A DNA stretch of 64,000 nucleotides from Acinetobacter sp. YWS30-1 (GTDB lineage Bacteria; Pseudomonadota; Gammaproteobacteria; Pseudomonadales; Moraxellaceae): assembly GCF_033558715.1 (NCBI RefSeq), contig NZ_CP114606.1, forward strand, positions 124,001 through 188,000. Direction: 5' to 3'. The position numbers and the translations under genes were made by a program. Below, one piece after another: positions 10,037 to 19,128 of this stretch (position 1 is the first letter of the stretch; each line of letters begins with the position of its first letter). A model generated the notes under the pieces. The model searched no databases. It had not been told where the DNA came from and saw nothing but the letters and a program-made list of their open reading frames with translations.

Positions 10037-11740
10037 ATGCCTAAACTTGAAATCAAGCAAAGACCTTTACTGACACGCCCTGAATCTTTTCAGGGCGTGC
10101 CTTCATTTGTAGCTAACATTCTGGCACGCCGTGGCGTGGAATCTGAACAGGAGCTGGAGCTGAAACTCAAGCATCTGCTGGCTCCGACCATGAAAGGCTT
10201 AACGGAAGCGGTCCAGCTGATTGATCAGGCTATAGATGCCGGCCAGAAAATCGTAATTGTCGGTGACTATGATGCTGATGGGGCGACCAGTACCACACTG
10301 ATGGTACTTGCTCTGCGTGATATGGGTGCTCATGTCGACTATCTGGTTCCTGACCGGTTTAAGTATGGTTATGGCCTGACACCTGCGATTGCGGATCTGG
10401 CTTTTGCCAATTTTACGCCGGATCTTTTAATCACAGTGGATAACGGGATTTCCAGTCATGAAGGCGTGAAACAGGCGCAAGATCATGGTATGCAGGTGAT
10501 TATTACCGATCACCACTTAACTACCAAGCCTACACCTGCAGCAGAGGCTGTGGTCAATCCCAATCAGCTGGGTTGTGATTTTCCAAGTAAGGCTTTGGCA
10601 GGTGTAGGGGTAGCTTTTTATGTTCTGGCAAATCTATCGACTCATCGTAAAAAGTTGGGTAAATCTTCAACGGTTATTACCAATTATCTGGATCTGGTCG
10701 CTTTAGGTACTTATGCAGATGTCGCAAGTCTGGACTATAACAACCGTATTCTGGTGGATGCCGGCTTAAAACGGATTCAACATCATCTTTGCCGACCTGG
10801 CATCAGTGCCTTGCTAGAGATTGCTGGTCGTGATGCAGCTACGCTCAAAGTGCAGGATCTGGGTTTTGTGCTTGGCCCACGCATTAATGCAGCGGGTCGT
10901 ATGGAAACCATGGATATCGGGATCGAGTGTTTGCTTGCTCCGGATCTGGCAACCGCTTATCCACTCGCAGAACAGCTGAATAAACTCAATGTCGAACGTC
11001 GTCAGGTAGAAGGCAAAATCAAGCAAGAAGCTTTGACTGAATTGGAAAAAATCCAGCTGGATGAGAATACTTTGCCAGCCGCGCTGATCATGTTTGAACA
11101 GCACTGGCATCAGGGTGTGATCGGGATTGTGGCGGGGCGTTTAAAAGAACAGTTCCATCGTCCAAGTATTGTGTTCGCAGCAGATGAAGATGGGATTCAT
11201 ATCAAAGGTTCAGCACGTTCCATTGAAGGGATTCATATCCGGGATAGTATTGAACGGATAGCAGAGCAGTATCCGCATCTGGTTAGCCATTTTGGTGGGC
11301 ACGCGGCCGCAGCGGGATTAACCATTAAAAAGCAGCATTTTGCTGAATTTAAACAGGTCTTTGAACAGCTGATTGCAGAGATGGATGAAAGCCTATTTAC
11401 CGCTACGCTGTGGACTGATGGGGAACTACCGGCATCAGCTTTCCAAATTGAAACGGTCGATTTACTGCAAAACTTAAGTCCATGGGGACAAAAGTTTCCT
11501 CAACCGATTTTTGAAGGCATCTTTAAGATTCTGGATTACCGCTGGCTCAAGGATGTACATCTGAAATTACGTGTTGCCTTAGAGAATGGACAGGTTGTGG
11601 ATGCGATTGCCTTTAGTGCCATCGATAAATACAAGTTTGATCCGATGAAGCAGCATGTTCGTCTGGTCTATGAACTGGATAAAAATGTCTTTAATGGCAA
11701 TGTTAGCCTGCAAATGCGAATTGCTCATCTGGAACAATAA
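10037..11740 (+). CDS. recJ: Single-stranded-DNA-specific exonuclease RecJ
   Basis: 5'-3' exonuclease acting on single-stranded DNA in recombination and mismatch repair. 567 residues. DHH-family motifs are visible: GDYDADGATST (about 76-86), DNGISSHEG, ITDHHLT and the late DHHA1-domain motif SHFGGHAAAAGLT. An in-frame ATG at 10007 lies inside pdxH, but the ATG at 10037, two bases after the pdxH stop, gives the normal N-terminus. A bidirectional terminator follows, shared with the oppositely oriented porin gene. Confidence 0.96.
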   Translation: MPKLEIKQRPLLTRPESFQGVPSFVANILARRGVESEQELELKLKHLLAPTMKGLTEAVQLIDQAIDAGQKIVIVGDYDADGATSTTLMVLALRDMGAHVDYLVPDRFKYGYGLTPAIADLAFANFTPDLLITVDNGISSHEGVKQAQDHGMQVIITDHHLTTKPTPAAEAVVNPNQLGCDFPSKALAGVGVAFYVLANLSTHRKKLGKSSTVITNYLDLVALGTYADVASLDYNNRILVDAGLKRIQHHLCRPGISALLEIAGRDAATLKVQDLGFVLGPRINAAGRMETMDIGIECLLAPDLATAYPLAEQLNKLNVERRQVEGKIKQEALTELEKIQLDENTLPAALIMFEQHWHQGVIGIVAGRLKEQFHRPSIVFAADEDGIHIKGSARSIEGIHIRDSIERIAEQYPHLVSHFGGHAAAAGLTIKKQHFAEFKQVFEQLIAEMDESLFTATLWTDGELPASAFQIETVDLLQNLSPWGQKFPQPIFEGIFKILDYRWLKDVHLKLRVALENGQVVDAIAFSAIDKYKFDPMKQHVRLVYELDKNVFNGNVSLQMRIAHLEQ

Positions 11741-11752
11741 ATTATTCAAATA

Positions 11753-11781
11753 AAAAAACCGCTCAAGTGAGCGGTTTTTTT
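11753..11781. terminator. Bidirectional terminator between recJ and porin gene
   Basis: ACCGCT-caagtg-AGCGGT hairpin flanked by A7 on one side and T7 on the other, so it can end both converging transcripts. Confidence 0.9.
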
Positions 11782-11798
11782 GCTTTTAATCGGAGGGA

Positions 11799-12677
11799 TT
11801 AGAAGCGGAAAGTACCGTTAATACCGAAAGAGTCAGCACCGTCAGTAGTTGTGTAGTTAACGCCAGCTGCAATTGCAGGGGTAAAGAATTTTTGAGTACG
11901 AACACTAAAAATAGTATCTGATTCATCAGCAGTAGAGTCAGCAAAAGAAACACCAACGCTAAGTGTAGGATCAATATAAAGATCAGCAGCTAAACGATAA
12001 GCAGTTTCATCACCGAAATATGTTACTCCCTCGAAATTAGTAAAATGATTACCAATTTGAGTCACATATTTAGCTCGCAAAGAAACAGCGGTGTCTTCAC
12101 CTACAGCTACACCGTAACCAAGGGTGCTAGCAAATCCAATTTTAGAAGCAAGCATAGGATCTACACTTTCTTTAGCAACTCCTAGAGCCAACAATAACCC
12201 ATTAACTGGTAAGTAACCAGCTTCTAAAGAATAGCCAGTAGTGTCATCAGATTCATCATAAGTAAACCCAGGAGCACGTGCGCTAGCTGTATAATCCACT
12301 TGGTTTAAACTACCAGAAATATAAAATTGAGAGTTAGGAATAAAGAATTCACCATTAACACCAATAATCTCAAACTCTTCTTCTGCATTAATACCAGCTT
12401 CGCTCAATTCATTTTGAGCATTAACGTATCCTAAACCAATATTACTAGCTTTATTTAAAAAGGCAGCTTCAGCTAAAGGAGCATTTTTAGTATTTACGGT
12501 ATTTAAGTAGTATTTACCGTTAACAAAAAATAAATCCCCATCAGAGTCAAGTTCAAATCCACCTAGATTATTTTCAAAGTCAGTGTTTTCATACCCGACA
12601 TTAAGTTCAGCTTGGTAAGCATGTGCAGTTCCTAGGCTAGCAAGAAGTGCTGTAGCAAGAGCAAGTTTCTTAAACAT
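11799..12677 (-). CDS. Putative Acinetobacter-type porin (paralogue 1)
   Basis: Outer-membrane beta-barrel protein, 292 residues. A Sec signal peptide (residues 1-20, ending in AHA-YQAE) precedes a mature part of alternating polar/hydrophobic strands that ends in FRF, the terminal aromatic residue expected for BAM-mediated assembly. The segment NAPLAEAAFLNKASN (about residues 65-80) recurs in the other two porins of this window. Length and pattern fit the family annotated simply as putative porin in Acinetobacter; the substrate is unknown. It is followed by paralogue 2 on the same strand, from which it is separated by a terminator. Confidence 0.75.
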   Translation of the reverse strand: MFKKLALATALLASLGTAHAYQAELNVGYENTDFENNLGGFELDSDGDLFFVNGKYYLNTVNTKNAPLAEAAFLNKASNIGLGYVNAQNELSEAGINAEEEFEIIGVNGEFFIPNSQFYISGSLNQVDYTASARAPGFTYDESDDTTGYSLEAGYLPVNGLLLALGVAKESVDPMLASKIGFASTLGYGVAVGEDTAVSLRAKYVTQIGNHFTNFEGVTYFGDETAYRLAADLYIDPTLSVGVSFADSTADESDTIFSVRTQKFFTPAIAAGVNYTTTDGADSFGINGTFRF

Positions 12678-12798
12678 TTAGATTTTCTCTCTTTGTTATA
12701 AAATATGGCTGTTTTATTAACAGTTGTAACAAATTGTACAGATAATAATCGCCCCGTCAATGTGCAAAAACTACCTAAATGCTTGTTTAAAGTGCAAT

Positions 12799-12826
12799 AA
12801 AAAACCCATCCGAAGATGGGTTTTTT
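12799..12826 (-). terminator. Terminator of porin paralogue 2
   Basis: AACCCATC-cgaa-GATGGGTT hairpin with A/T runs on both sides, 24 bases beyond the stop of the 12850-13629 gene. Confidence 0.88.
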
Positions 12827-12849
12827 ATATTGAAATTTCTCACTCTGGA

Positions 12850-13629
12850 TTAGAAGCGGTATTTCGCAGCTACACCAAATGAGTTGTAATCTCGGTTAAA
12901 CTGTTCGCCAAAGCCTACACGACCTTCTAAGCTCACTTGTTCATTAAAGAATTTACGAGCGCTTACACCAAACTCACTACGATCTGTCAGATCATTGTTA
13001 TGGTAGTCAGCACCAACACTTAAAGTTTTATCGATGAAGTAGTCAGCTTTTAAATTGTACTCATCCAGGTCGCCAAAGGCAGCACCAGCTTCAAGGTTAA
13101 TGTCTTTACCATTGCTCAAGGTAGTCACATATTTAGCACGTAATGTTGGATCTACACCGTCGTCCTGGTCATTATCCCAACCTTTCACACCTGCTGCAAT
13201 TAACAGACCTGGTGCAGGTAAATAACCTACTTCTGCAGCATAAGTAGTTAGATCGTTATCAAACTCATCATTATCTTGCAGATCATGGCCACTTACTTTA
13301 CCACTTAAGTAAAAATCTGAATTTGGTACGAAGTACTCTGCGCCTACACCATAACGATGCGCTTCAGAATCACCAACTTCTCGGTATTCATACTCAGCTT
13401 TCACATTACTCGCACGGTCAAGGAAGGCTGCTTCGGCTAATGGTGCATTACGTGTTTCAACTGGATTAAAGTAATATGTGCCATCAACACCAAAAGAGCC
13501 GCTTGAGCTACCATTGTCAGGATCAACTAATCCTGCAGATGCACCCACTTCCGCTTGATAAGCATGAGCTGCTGTACCTGTAAGAGCTACGGCTGAAAGT
13601 AATGCTGAAGCGATTGCTAGTTTTTTCAT
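12850..13629 (-). CDS. Putative Acinetobacter-type porin (paralogue 2)
   Basis: Outer-membrane barrel protein, 259 residues, with a signal peptide (residues 1-23, ending AHA-YQAE) and a C-terminal KYRF. It shares the ETRNAPLAEAAFLDRASN block with paralogue 1 and a similar run of short amphipathic strands, so the pair arose by duplication. A GGGGAG ribosome-binding sequence lies just upstream of the ATG. The three porin copies differ most in the barrel middle, as expected for exposed loops. Substrate unknown. Confidence 0.75.
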   Translation of the reverse strand: MKKLAIASALLSAVALTGTAAHAYQAEVGASAGLVDPDNGSSSGSFGVDGTYYFNPVETRNAPLAEAAFLDRASNVKAEYEYREVGDSEAHRYGVGAEYFVPNSDFYLSGKVSGHDLQDNDEFDNDLTTYAAEVGYLPAPGLLIAAGVKGWDNDQDDGVDPTLRAKYVTTLSNGKDINLEAGAAFGDLDEYNLKADYFIDKTLSVGADYHNNDLTDRSEFGVSARKFFNEQVSLEGRVGFGEQFNRDYNSFGVAAKYRF

Positions 13630-14132
13630 GCGGATACTCCCCTCTGAAAATATGGCTAAAATTAATACACTTTTTGTTACAACTTTAAGTCTAGACCAAT
13701 TCTAATAATCGTCAATCAAAGGAAAGTTACTGCATTGTGAATAAGGTAATATTATGTAATTTTCATTTAATAACTAATTGAATTTAAAAACTAAAAATGA
13801 AATGTTTTGTTTTATTAAAAGTGTGTAGATATTGTGGAATGTATTGAAAATGCTATTTTTTATCTTATTTTGTAGGGGTTTTAGGGTTTTAAAATGAATC
13901 AAAAACTGAGTATAAAAATACAGCGAAATATATTTAAGAATAGAATGAGAAAGTATTAAAAATAATATTTAGCTATTTTATCGGGCTGACAAATTTTGTA
14001 ATTAAAAAATGTGCTAGTGACATTTTCTTGCTTAGCTTTAAAGATGGATTTATCGCTATAAATTGGCGAAATAGACTGTGATATAATATTGACCTAAGAA
14101 TTTATACCTAATTTTGATTGAGAGTAATTCAC
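13630..14132. other. AT-rich intergenic region upstream of porin 2 and prfB
   Basis: About 500 bases between the divergently oriented porin and prfB genes. It is strongly AT-rich with no convincing ORF, terminator or RNA gene; promoters for both flanking genes must lie here. Confidence 0.6.
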
Positions 14133-15228
14133 GTGGAAATTAATCCGTATCTAAACCAATTAAAAGACTTAAACGAACGTGGTCAAACACTACGGGGGTA
14201 TCTTTGACTACGATCTGAAAAAAGAGCGTTTAGAAGAAGTCCTGCGTGAATTAGAAGACCCGGCGATCTGGAATGACCAGAGTCGTGCTCAGGCCATGGC
14301 CAAAGAAAAAGGTGAGCTTGAAAATGTACTTAATGTACTGGACGGCTTAACCACCCAGCTCGAAGATGCTCAAGCGATGCTCGACCTTGCGGTTGAAGCA
14401 GATGAAGAGGCCATGCTGGAAGATGTGCAGGCTGAGCTGAATGCGGCTGAAGAAGAACTGGCGAAGCTTGAGTTCCGTCGTATGTTCAGCAACCCGATGG
14501 ATCCAAACCCTTGCTATGTGGAAATTCAGGCAGGTTCCGGCGGTACCGAAGCACAGGACTGGGCATCTATGCTGCTACGTATGTACATGCGCTGGATCGA
14601 ACGTCATGGTTTTAAAGCTGAACTGATGGAAGAATCTGATGGGGATGTTGCCGGGATTAAATCTGCGACGATTCGTGTCGAAGGTGAGTATGCTTATGGC
14701 TGGTTGCGTACCGAATCTGGTGTACACCGTTTAGTGCGTAAATCACCATTTGACTCGGGCAACCGTCGTCATACGTCATTTTCTGCCGTGTTTGTCTCAC
14801 CTGAAGTAGATGACAATATCGAAATTGAAATCAATCCTTCAGATGTCCGTACCGATACCTACCGTGCGTCAGGCGCGGGTGGTCAGCACATTAACAAAAC
14901 TGACTCTGCAGTGCGTTTAACCCACATTCCAACCGGTATTGTGGTGGCGTGTCAGAACCAGCGTTCACAACATGCCAACCGTGACCATGCCTGGAAGCAG
15001 CTGCGTGCCAAGCTGTATGAGCTGGAAATGAATAAACGTAATGAAGCTGCACAGGCATTGGAAGATTCCAAGTCCGATATTGGCTGGGGTAGCCAGATTC
15101 GTTCTTATGTCCTTGATGATTCACGTATCAAGGATTTGCGTACAGGTGTGGAAAATTCCAATACTGGCGCAGTTCTGGACGGTGATCTGGACAAATTTAT
15201 CGAAGCAAGCCTGAAACAGGGCCTGTAA
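14133..15228 (+). CDS. prfB: Peptide chain release factor 2 with programmed +1 frameshift
   Basis: RF2, which releases polypeptides at UGA and UAA. Translation starts at GTG 14133 ([10 protein letters not shown]) and reaches an in-frame UGA at codon 25 (14205-14207). Skipping T14205 puts the ribosome in the frame that runs to 15228, giving about 364 residues, matching normal RF2. The slip site reads CTT TGA C and is preceded by a CGGGGG Shine-Dalgarno-like stretch, the classic autoregulatory arrangement: low RF2 favours frameshifting. The body contains the tripeptide anticodon SPF (RKSPFDSG) and the catalytic GGQ ([13 protein letters not shown]). lysS is not adjacent; an ArsR gene follows. 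Confidence 0.97.
14192..14208 (+). promoter_or_regulatory. prfB: prfB recoding site
   Basis: ACGGGGGTATCTTTGAC: internal Shine-Dalgarno-like CGGGGG, then the CTT slippery codon, then the UGA stop followed by C. Reading switches by +1 at this point. Confidence 0.95.
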
Positions 15229-15290
15229 GAAATCGTTTAAAAGCTGGCGTAACAAAGCTTTAACAGACTGTGACTCTTATATCTAAATTA

Positions 15291-15323
15291 TTCGATATAT
15301 AAATCGAAAAAATACGATATAAT
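15291..15323 (+). promoter_or_regulatory. Promoter and dyad operator of the ArsR/OYE operon
   Basis: TTCGAT (15291-15296) and ATCGAA (15303-15308) form a perfect inverted repeat with a six-base spacer. It lies directly upstream of, and partly in, the expected -35 position of a perfect TATAAT (15318-15323). ArsR-type repressors bind such dyads over promoters, so autoregulation is the natural reading; it is inferred. Confidence 0.55.
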
Positions 15324-15374
15324 GGTCGCAGATGCTGAATGAGGTTTCGTTGCGCCACTGATTGTGATGTGCCT

Positions 15375-15674
15375 ATGGACCTTGATCTAATTTTTAAAGC
15401 CTTAGCCAATCCGACCCGTCGACAAATTCTGGAGTGGTTAAAATCTCCGGAGCAATATCTGTCTGCGGAAGAGTGTGGTGGCTTTCAACGTGGGGTCTGT
15501 GCAGGTCAAATTGAACGTTTGGGCCAGGTTTCCCAGTCCACCATGTCCAATCACCTGTCGGTATTACAGCAGGCTGGCCTGATCACTGCGACCAAGCATG
15601 GACAGTGGTCATATTTCTCCCGCAATGAAACTTTGATTCAGCAATTTATCGAACACCTACAACAACACCTTTAA
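15375..15674 (+). CDS. ArsR-family winged-helix transcriptional regulator
   Basis: Small dimeric repressor, about 99 residues. It contains the family pattern IFKALANPTRRQILEWL at the N-terminus and a winged-helix recognition region SQSTMSNHLSVLQQAGLI (about residues 55-72). The insert between them contains two cysteines (EECGGFQRGVCAG) that could sense electrophiles or metals; the classic arsenic CxC pattern is absent. The ATG at 15375 gives the usual start; an upstream in-frame ATG at 15339 lies too close to the promoter. It is followed 15 bases later by an old yellow enzyme, so sensing of reactive alkenes or quinones is likely (inference). Confidence 0.85.
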   Translation: MDLDLIFKALANPTRRQILEWLKSPEQYLSAEECGGFQRGVCAGQIERLGQVSQSTMSNHLSVLQQAGLITATKHGQWSYFSRNETLIQQFIEHLQQHL

Positions 15675-15689
15675 CAGGTGGGAGTAACG

Positions 15690-16775
15690 ATGGCTGAATT
15701 AAATTCTCCTTTAACGCTTGGTGCGTTAAAGCTTAAAAACCGTGTCATCATGGCGCCGCTGACCCGTAGCCGTGCAACTGCTGATCGTGTTCCAACCCCA
15801 ATGATGGTTGAATACTATGCGCAACGTGCAAGTGCTGGCCTGATCATTTCTGAAGCTACAGTGATTTCTGAAGAAGCCAATGGCTATTTAAATACTCCAG
15901 GATTGTTTACCGATGCTCAGGTCGAAGGCTGGAAAAAGGTCACTCAAGCGGTTCATGAGAAGGGCGGTCTGATTGTTGCCCAGCTTTGGCATGTTGGTCG
16001 TGTATCGCATCCGGATCTGTTAAATGGTGAAACACCAGTCTCTGCAAGTGCAGTACAACAGGCGGGTCATGTCAGCTTGTTACGTCCAAAGCGTCCATAC
16101 GTTACGCCACGTCCTTTAGAAGTTTCTGAAATTCACGCAATTACCGAGCAATACAAGCAAGCCGCGATTCGTGCCAAAGAAGCCGGTTTTGACGGTGTTG
16201 AATTACATGCTGCCAATGGTTATCTGATTGACCAGTTCTTGCAAAGCAAAACCAATCAGCGTGAGGATGAATATGGCGGTTCAGTCGAAAACCGTACACG
16301 TTTCCTGCTAGAGGCAACTGATGCACTGATTGAAGTATGGGGTGCGGATCGAGTAGGGGTACATTTTGCGCCGCGTGGTGATGACCATGACATGGGCGAC
16401 AATGATCCACGTGAAACATTTGGTTATGCCATGGAGCAACTGGGCAAGCGCAAGATTGCCTTCTTCTTTACCCGTGAATATCTGGCTGAAGACAGTATTT
16501 CCGAATATATGAAAGAGCGTTCAGGTGGAGTACCTTATATTGCCAATATGCAACTGAGTCGTGAAGATGCGATTGAGCTGTTGGCAGCTGAAAAGGCAGA
16601 TGCAGTCGCATTTGGTAAAGCCTACATTGCAAATCCTGATCTATACGAACGTTTGCTTGATAATGCACCGCTTAATGAGCTGAAAATGGAAAATATGATC
16701 GGCAGTCAGGTGGCTGAAGGTTATATTGATTATCCAACTTTGGCAGAAGTTAAGGTATTAAGCACCATAGAATAA
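15690..16775 (+). CDS. Old yellow enzyme family alkene reductase (NemA-like)
   Basis: FMN-dependent NAD(P)H oxidoreductase that reduces activated C=C bonds, nitro compounds or N-ethylmaleimide. 361 residues. Family landmarks: MAPLTRSRA, the LWHVGRVSHP segment, the FDGVELHAANGYLIDQFL block, and late phosphate binding near DAVAFGKAYIANP. The GTGGGAG ribosome-binding site supports the start at 15690 over an upstream ATG. It forms an operon with the preceding ArsR gene and is followed by a long inverted repeat. The gene symbol nemA is likely but not proven from sequence alone. Confidence 0.9.
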   Translation: MAELNSPLTLGALKLKNRVIMAPLTRSRATADRVPTPMMVEYYAQRASAGLIISEATVISEEANGYLNTPGLFTDAQVEGWKKVTQAVHEKGGLIVAQLWHVGRVSHPDLLNGETPVSASAVQQAGHVSLLRPKRPYVTPRPLEVSEIHAITEQYKQAAIRAKEAGFDGVELHAANGYLIDQFLQSKTNQREDEYGGSVENRTRFLLEATDALIEVWGADRVGVHFAPRGDDHDMGDNDPRETFGYAMEQLGKRKIAFFFTREYLAEDSISEYMKERSGGVPYIANMQLSREDAIELLAAEKADAVAFGKAYIANPDLYERLLDNAPLNELKMENMIGSQVAEGYIDYPTLAEVKVLSTIE

Positions 16776-16786
16776 TTAGAAATAAG

Positions 16787-16819
16787 AGCCACATCGATTA
16801 ACATGTCGATGTGGCTCTG
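16787..16819 (+). terminator. Inverted repeat ending the ArsR/OYE operon
   Basis: AGCCACATCGA and TCGATGTGGCT form an 11-base perfect stem around TTAACATG. The T-tract after it is weak. It overlaps the longest possible waaA frame, which is one reason to choose a later waaA start. Confidence 0.65.
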
Positions 16820-16856
16820 TTATATTTTGCCGATTGAATCTGTTTTGGGGCGCAAT

Positions 16857-18137
16857 GTGGCTACTCCATTCTGGTATAACGCAGCCTTGGCGCTAGCGAA
16901 ACCGCTTTATCAATCCCGTATACGTAAACGTGCGACCAGTCCGGAACAATTAGAACAAGAACTGTTGGAACGTTTTGGTCCTTTCCAGTCCCCTAAAAAT
17001 CTGCAAGCGATCTGGTTTCATGTGGTATCCGTAGGGGAAACCAATGCCGCTCAACCTTTAATTGAACATTACTTAAAACTTGGGCATCCGGTTCTAGTGA
17101 CTAATACCACCAAGACCGGGCAGGCACGTGCTAAATCACTTTTCTTGAAAGAACCTTATTTAGACTTATTTCAGGCTGTATATTTGCCAGCTGACCAGAA
17201 AACTCTGATTCGTGATTTTTATCAAAAATATCAGCCTAAATTGCTGTTATTGATGGAAACCGAGCTCTGGCCAAATCTGATTGACCAGGCACCGAATTTT
17301 AATGTGCGTTGCCTATTATTGAATGCCCGTCTTTCTGAAAAATCTGCCAAAGGCTATGGCAAAGTCAAAGGCCTAACCCGTGGCATGCTTAAGAATTTAA
17401 CCGGCCTTTTGGCTCAGGATACAGCAACCCAGCAGCGTTATATTGATCTAGGTATAGCTTCAGAAAAAACTCAGGTCTTGGGCAATATTAAGTTTGATAT
17501 CACGGCACCGCAGCAATTTATTAATCATGCTGCCCAATTGAAACAGGAATGGTCTCTACAAAGTCGGAAAATTATCACTCTCGCCAGTACACATGCCCCA
17601 GAAGAGCAGCAATTGATGGCTGAACTTAAATCTGCGCTGGATGCAGATTCGACATTAGTTTGTATCGTGGTGCCACGTCATCCGGAACGTTTTGATGAGG
17701 TGTTTCAGGCGACACAGTTACTAGGTTTAACAATCCGGCGCCGTAGTTTGGGGCAACATATTGAAGCAGATACCCAGGTTTATCTGGCAGATTCCATGGG
17801 CGAGATGTGGCTGTGGTATGCCTTGAGCCAAGCCTGTTATGTTGGCGGCTCTTTGAATGAACCAGGTGGTGGGCATAATATTCTGGAGCCGATTGCGCTA
17901 AATGTTCCAACGATTCTGGGTAAAAACTATTTTAACTTTCAGACAATTGTAGATGAGTTTGCGCAGGCGCATGCGGTAGAAGTGGTGCAGGATGCCACGC
18001 AGGCGGCTGAGACTTTACTAGAGATTTTGAATAATTCAGCTAAAGCTGAAAGCTTGAATACTGCTGCTCAAAAGATGATGCAGCAAAATCAGGGTTCACT
18101 TGAAAGGCATATTCAGGTGATTGATCAATATCTTTGA
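16857..18137 (+). CDS. waaA: 3-deoxy-D-manno-octulosonic acid (Kdo) transferase
   Basis: Glycosyltransferase adding Kdo from CMP-Kdo to lipid IVA at the inner membrane in LPS/LOS inner-core synthesis. About 426 residues from GTG 16857, preceded by TTGGGG at 16845-16850. A longer frame opens at 16803 but would overlap the terminator hairpin. Visible family blocks: an N-terminal hydrophobic anchor region, WFHVVSVGETNAAQPLI, LMETELWPNLI, NARLSEKSAKGY, VPRHPERF and GGSLNEPGGGHNILEPI, the CMP-Kdo site. It stands alone between an OYE gene and a repeat-rich gap. Confidence 0.95.
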   Translation: MATPFWYNAALALAKPLYQSRIRKRATSPEQLEQELLERFGPFQSPKNLQAIWFHVVSVGETNAAQPLIEHYLKLGHPVLVTNTTKTGQARAKSLFLKEPYLDLFQAVYLPADQKTLIRDFYQKYQPKLLLLMETELWPNLIDQAPNFNVRCLLLNARLSEKSAKGYGKVKGLTRGMLKNLTGLLAQDTATQQRYIDLGIASEKTQVLGNIKFDITAPQQFINHAAQLKQEWSLQSRKIITLASTHAPEEQQLMAELKSALDADSTLVCIVVPRHPERFDEVFQATQLLGLTIRRRSLGQHIEADTQVYLADSMGEMWLWYALSQACYVGGSLNEPGGGHNILEPIALNVPTILGKNYFNFQTIVDEFAQAHAVEVVQDATQAAETLLEILNNSAKAESLNTAAQKMMQQNQGSLERHIQVIDQYL

Positions 18138-18414
18138 TTATATTCTGATTTGTGAAGAAGCTGATTTTCATGGATTGACTGTATAAGGTTAAAACTAAGC
18201 CTTATCTTTATAGATTTAATGCTAGGAACTCTTCTTTCTTTTACTTTTGTTTCGGCAAAAGTAACAAAACCATTTGTCATCCACAAAACTCGTCATATAC
18301 CATCTTTTTGCAGAGGTATCGCAGAACCTATATCAGGCAAAAAGAGTCCTGCCTCGGACAGTTGTGGATGACGTTTCCGCGTATCCCGTGATGGATTTGT
18401 TGAGTTAATTTTTT
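18138..18414. repeat. Hairpin-rich intergenic repeat-like element
   Basis: 277 bases without a gene. TTACTTTTG (18241-18249) pairs with CAAAAGTAA (18256-18264). Downstream, GTCATCCACAA (18276-18286) pairs perfectly with TTGTGGATGAC (18362-18372), enclosing an inner pair CTTTTTGC (18304-18311) / GCAAAAAG (18337-18344). The nested symmetry suggests a mobile miniature element, a dispersed repeat or a structured RNA. No ORF is present. Copy number elsewhere in the genome cannot be judged here. Confidence 0.5.
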
Positions 18415-19128
18415 ATGAATATCGTCCTGCTTGATCCCCGCCAAACCGAATCTGATCTATGGTCAATTACGTCAAAGCGGCAGCTGGAACATTTGCAACA
18501 GCACCTGGAGGTTCAGGTGGGCGATACGTTGAAAGTCGGGATTCGAGAAGGGAAACGGTATTTAACTGAAGTTGTCGAAATTTCTGAAAAAGCAGTTGTA
18601 TTGAAACCCATTCAAGAAGAATCAGTTCCTGCAAAGCTGCCTGTTACTCTAATTGTAGCTTTACCACGTCCTAAAGTTTTGCGTCGTCTGATCATGGATG
18701 CTGTGACCATGGGGGTAGAAAAGATCATTTTACTGCATAGCTACCGGGTGGATAAAAGCTATTGGCAGACCCCATTTTTGCAGCAACTGAATCATTATAT
18801 CGATCTCGGGCTAGAACAGGCAGGGGATACGCTTGCTCCGAAAATTGAGCTGTATAAACGCTTTAAACCTTTTGTTGAAGATATTTTGCCGGGACTCATT
18901 ACAGCAGACTGTCCAGCCTTTGTTGCACATCCTTATGCCGAACAGCCGATGCCATATGCACTTCAGCATCCTTGCACGATTGTCATTGGCCCCGAAGGTG
19001 GCTTTATTCCGTATGAAGTTGATTTGCTCATAAAAAACGGCTGCCAAGCAGTGAGCCTTGGCAACCGTATTCTCCGTACTGAAACGGCGATTTCATATGT
19101 TTTAGGTCGACTGTTTAGCGCGAGCTGA
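18415..19128 (+). CDS. rsmE: 16S rRNA (uracil(1498)-N3)-methyltransferase
   Basis: SPOUT-class methyltransferase that methylates U1498 of 16S rRNA in the 30S subunit. 237 residues, as usual. The N-terminal PUA-like domain is followed by the knotted SPOUT domain with AdoMet-binding blocks IVIGPEGGFIPYEVDLL and LGNRILRTETAISYVLGRL at the C-terminus. It converges on, and overlaps by 27 bases at its 3' end, the oppositely oriented MscS gene. Confidence 0.95.
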   Translation: MNIVLLDPRQTESDLWSITSKRQLEHLQQHLEVQVGDTLKVGIREGKRYLTEVVEISEKAVVLKPIQEESVPAKLPVTLIVALPRPKVLRRLIMDAVTMGVEKIILLHSYRVDKSYWQTPFLQQLNHYIDLGLEQAGDTLAPKIELYKRFKPFVEDILPGLITADCPAFVAHPYAEQPMPYALQHPCTIVIGPEGGFIPYEVDLLIKNGCQAVSLGNRILRTETAISYVLGRLFSAS

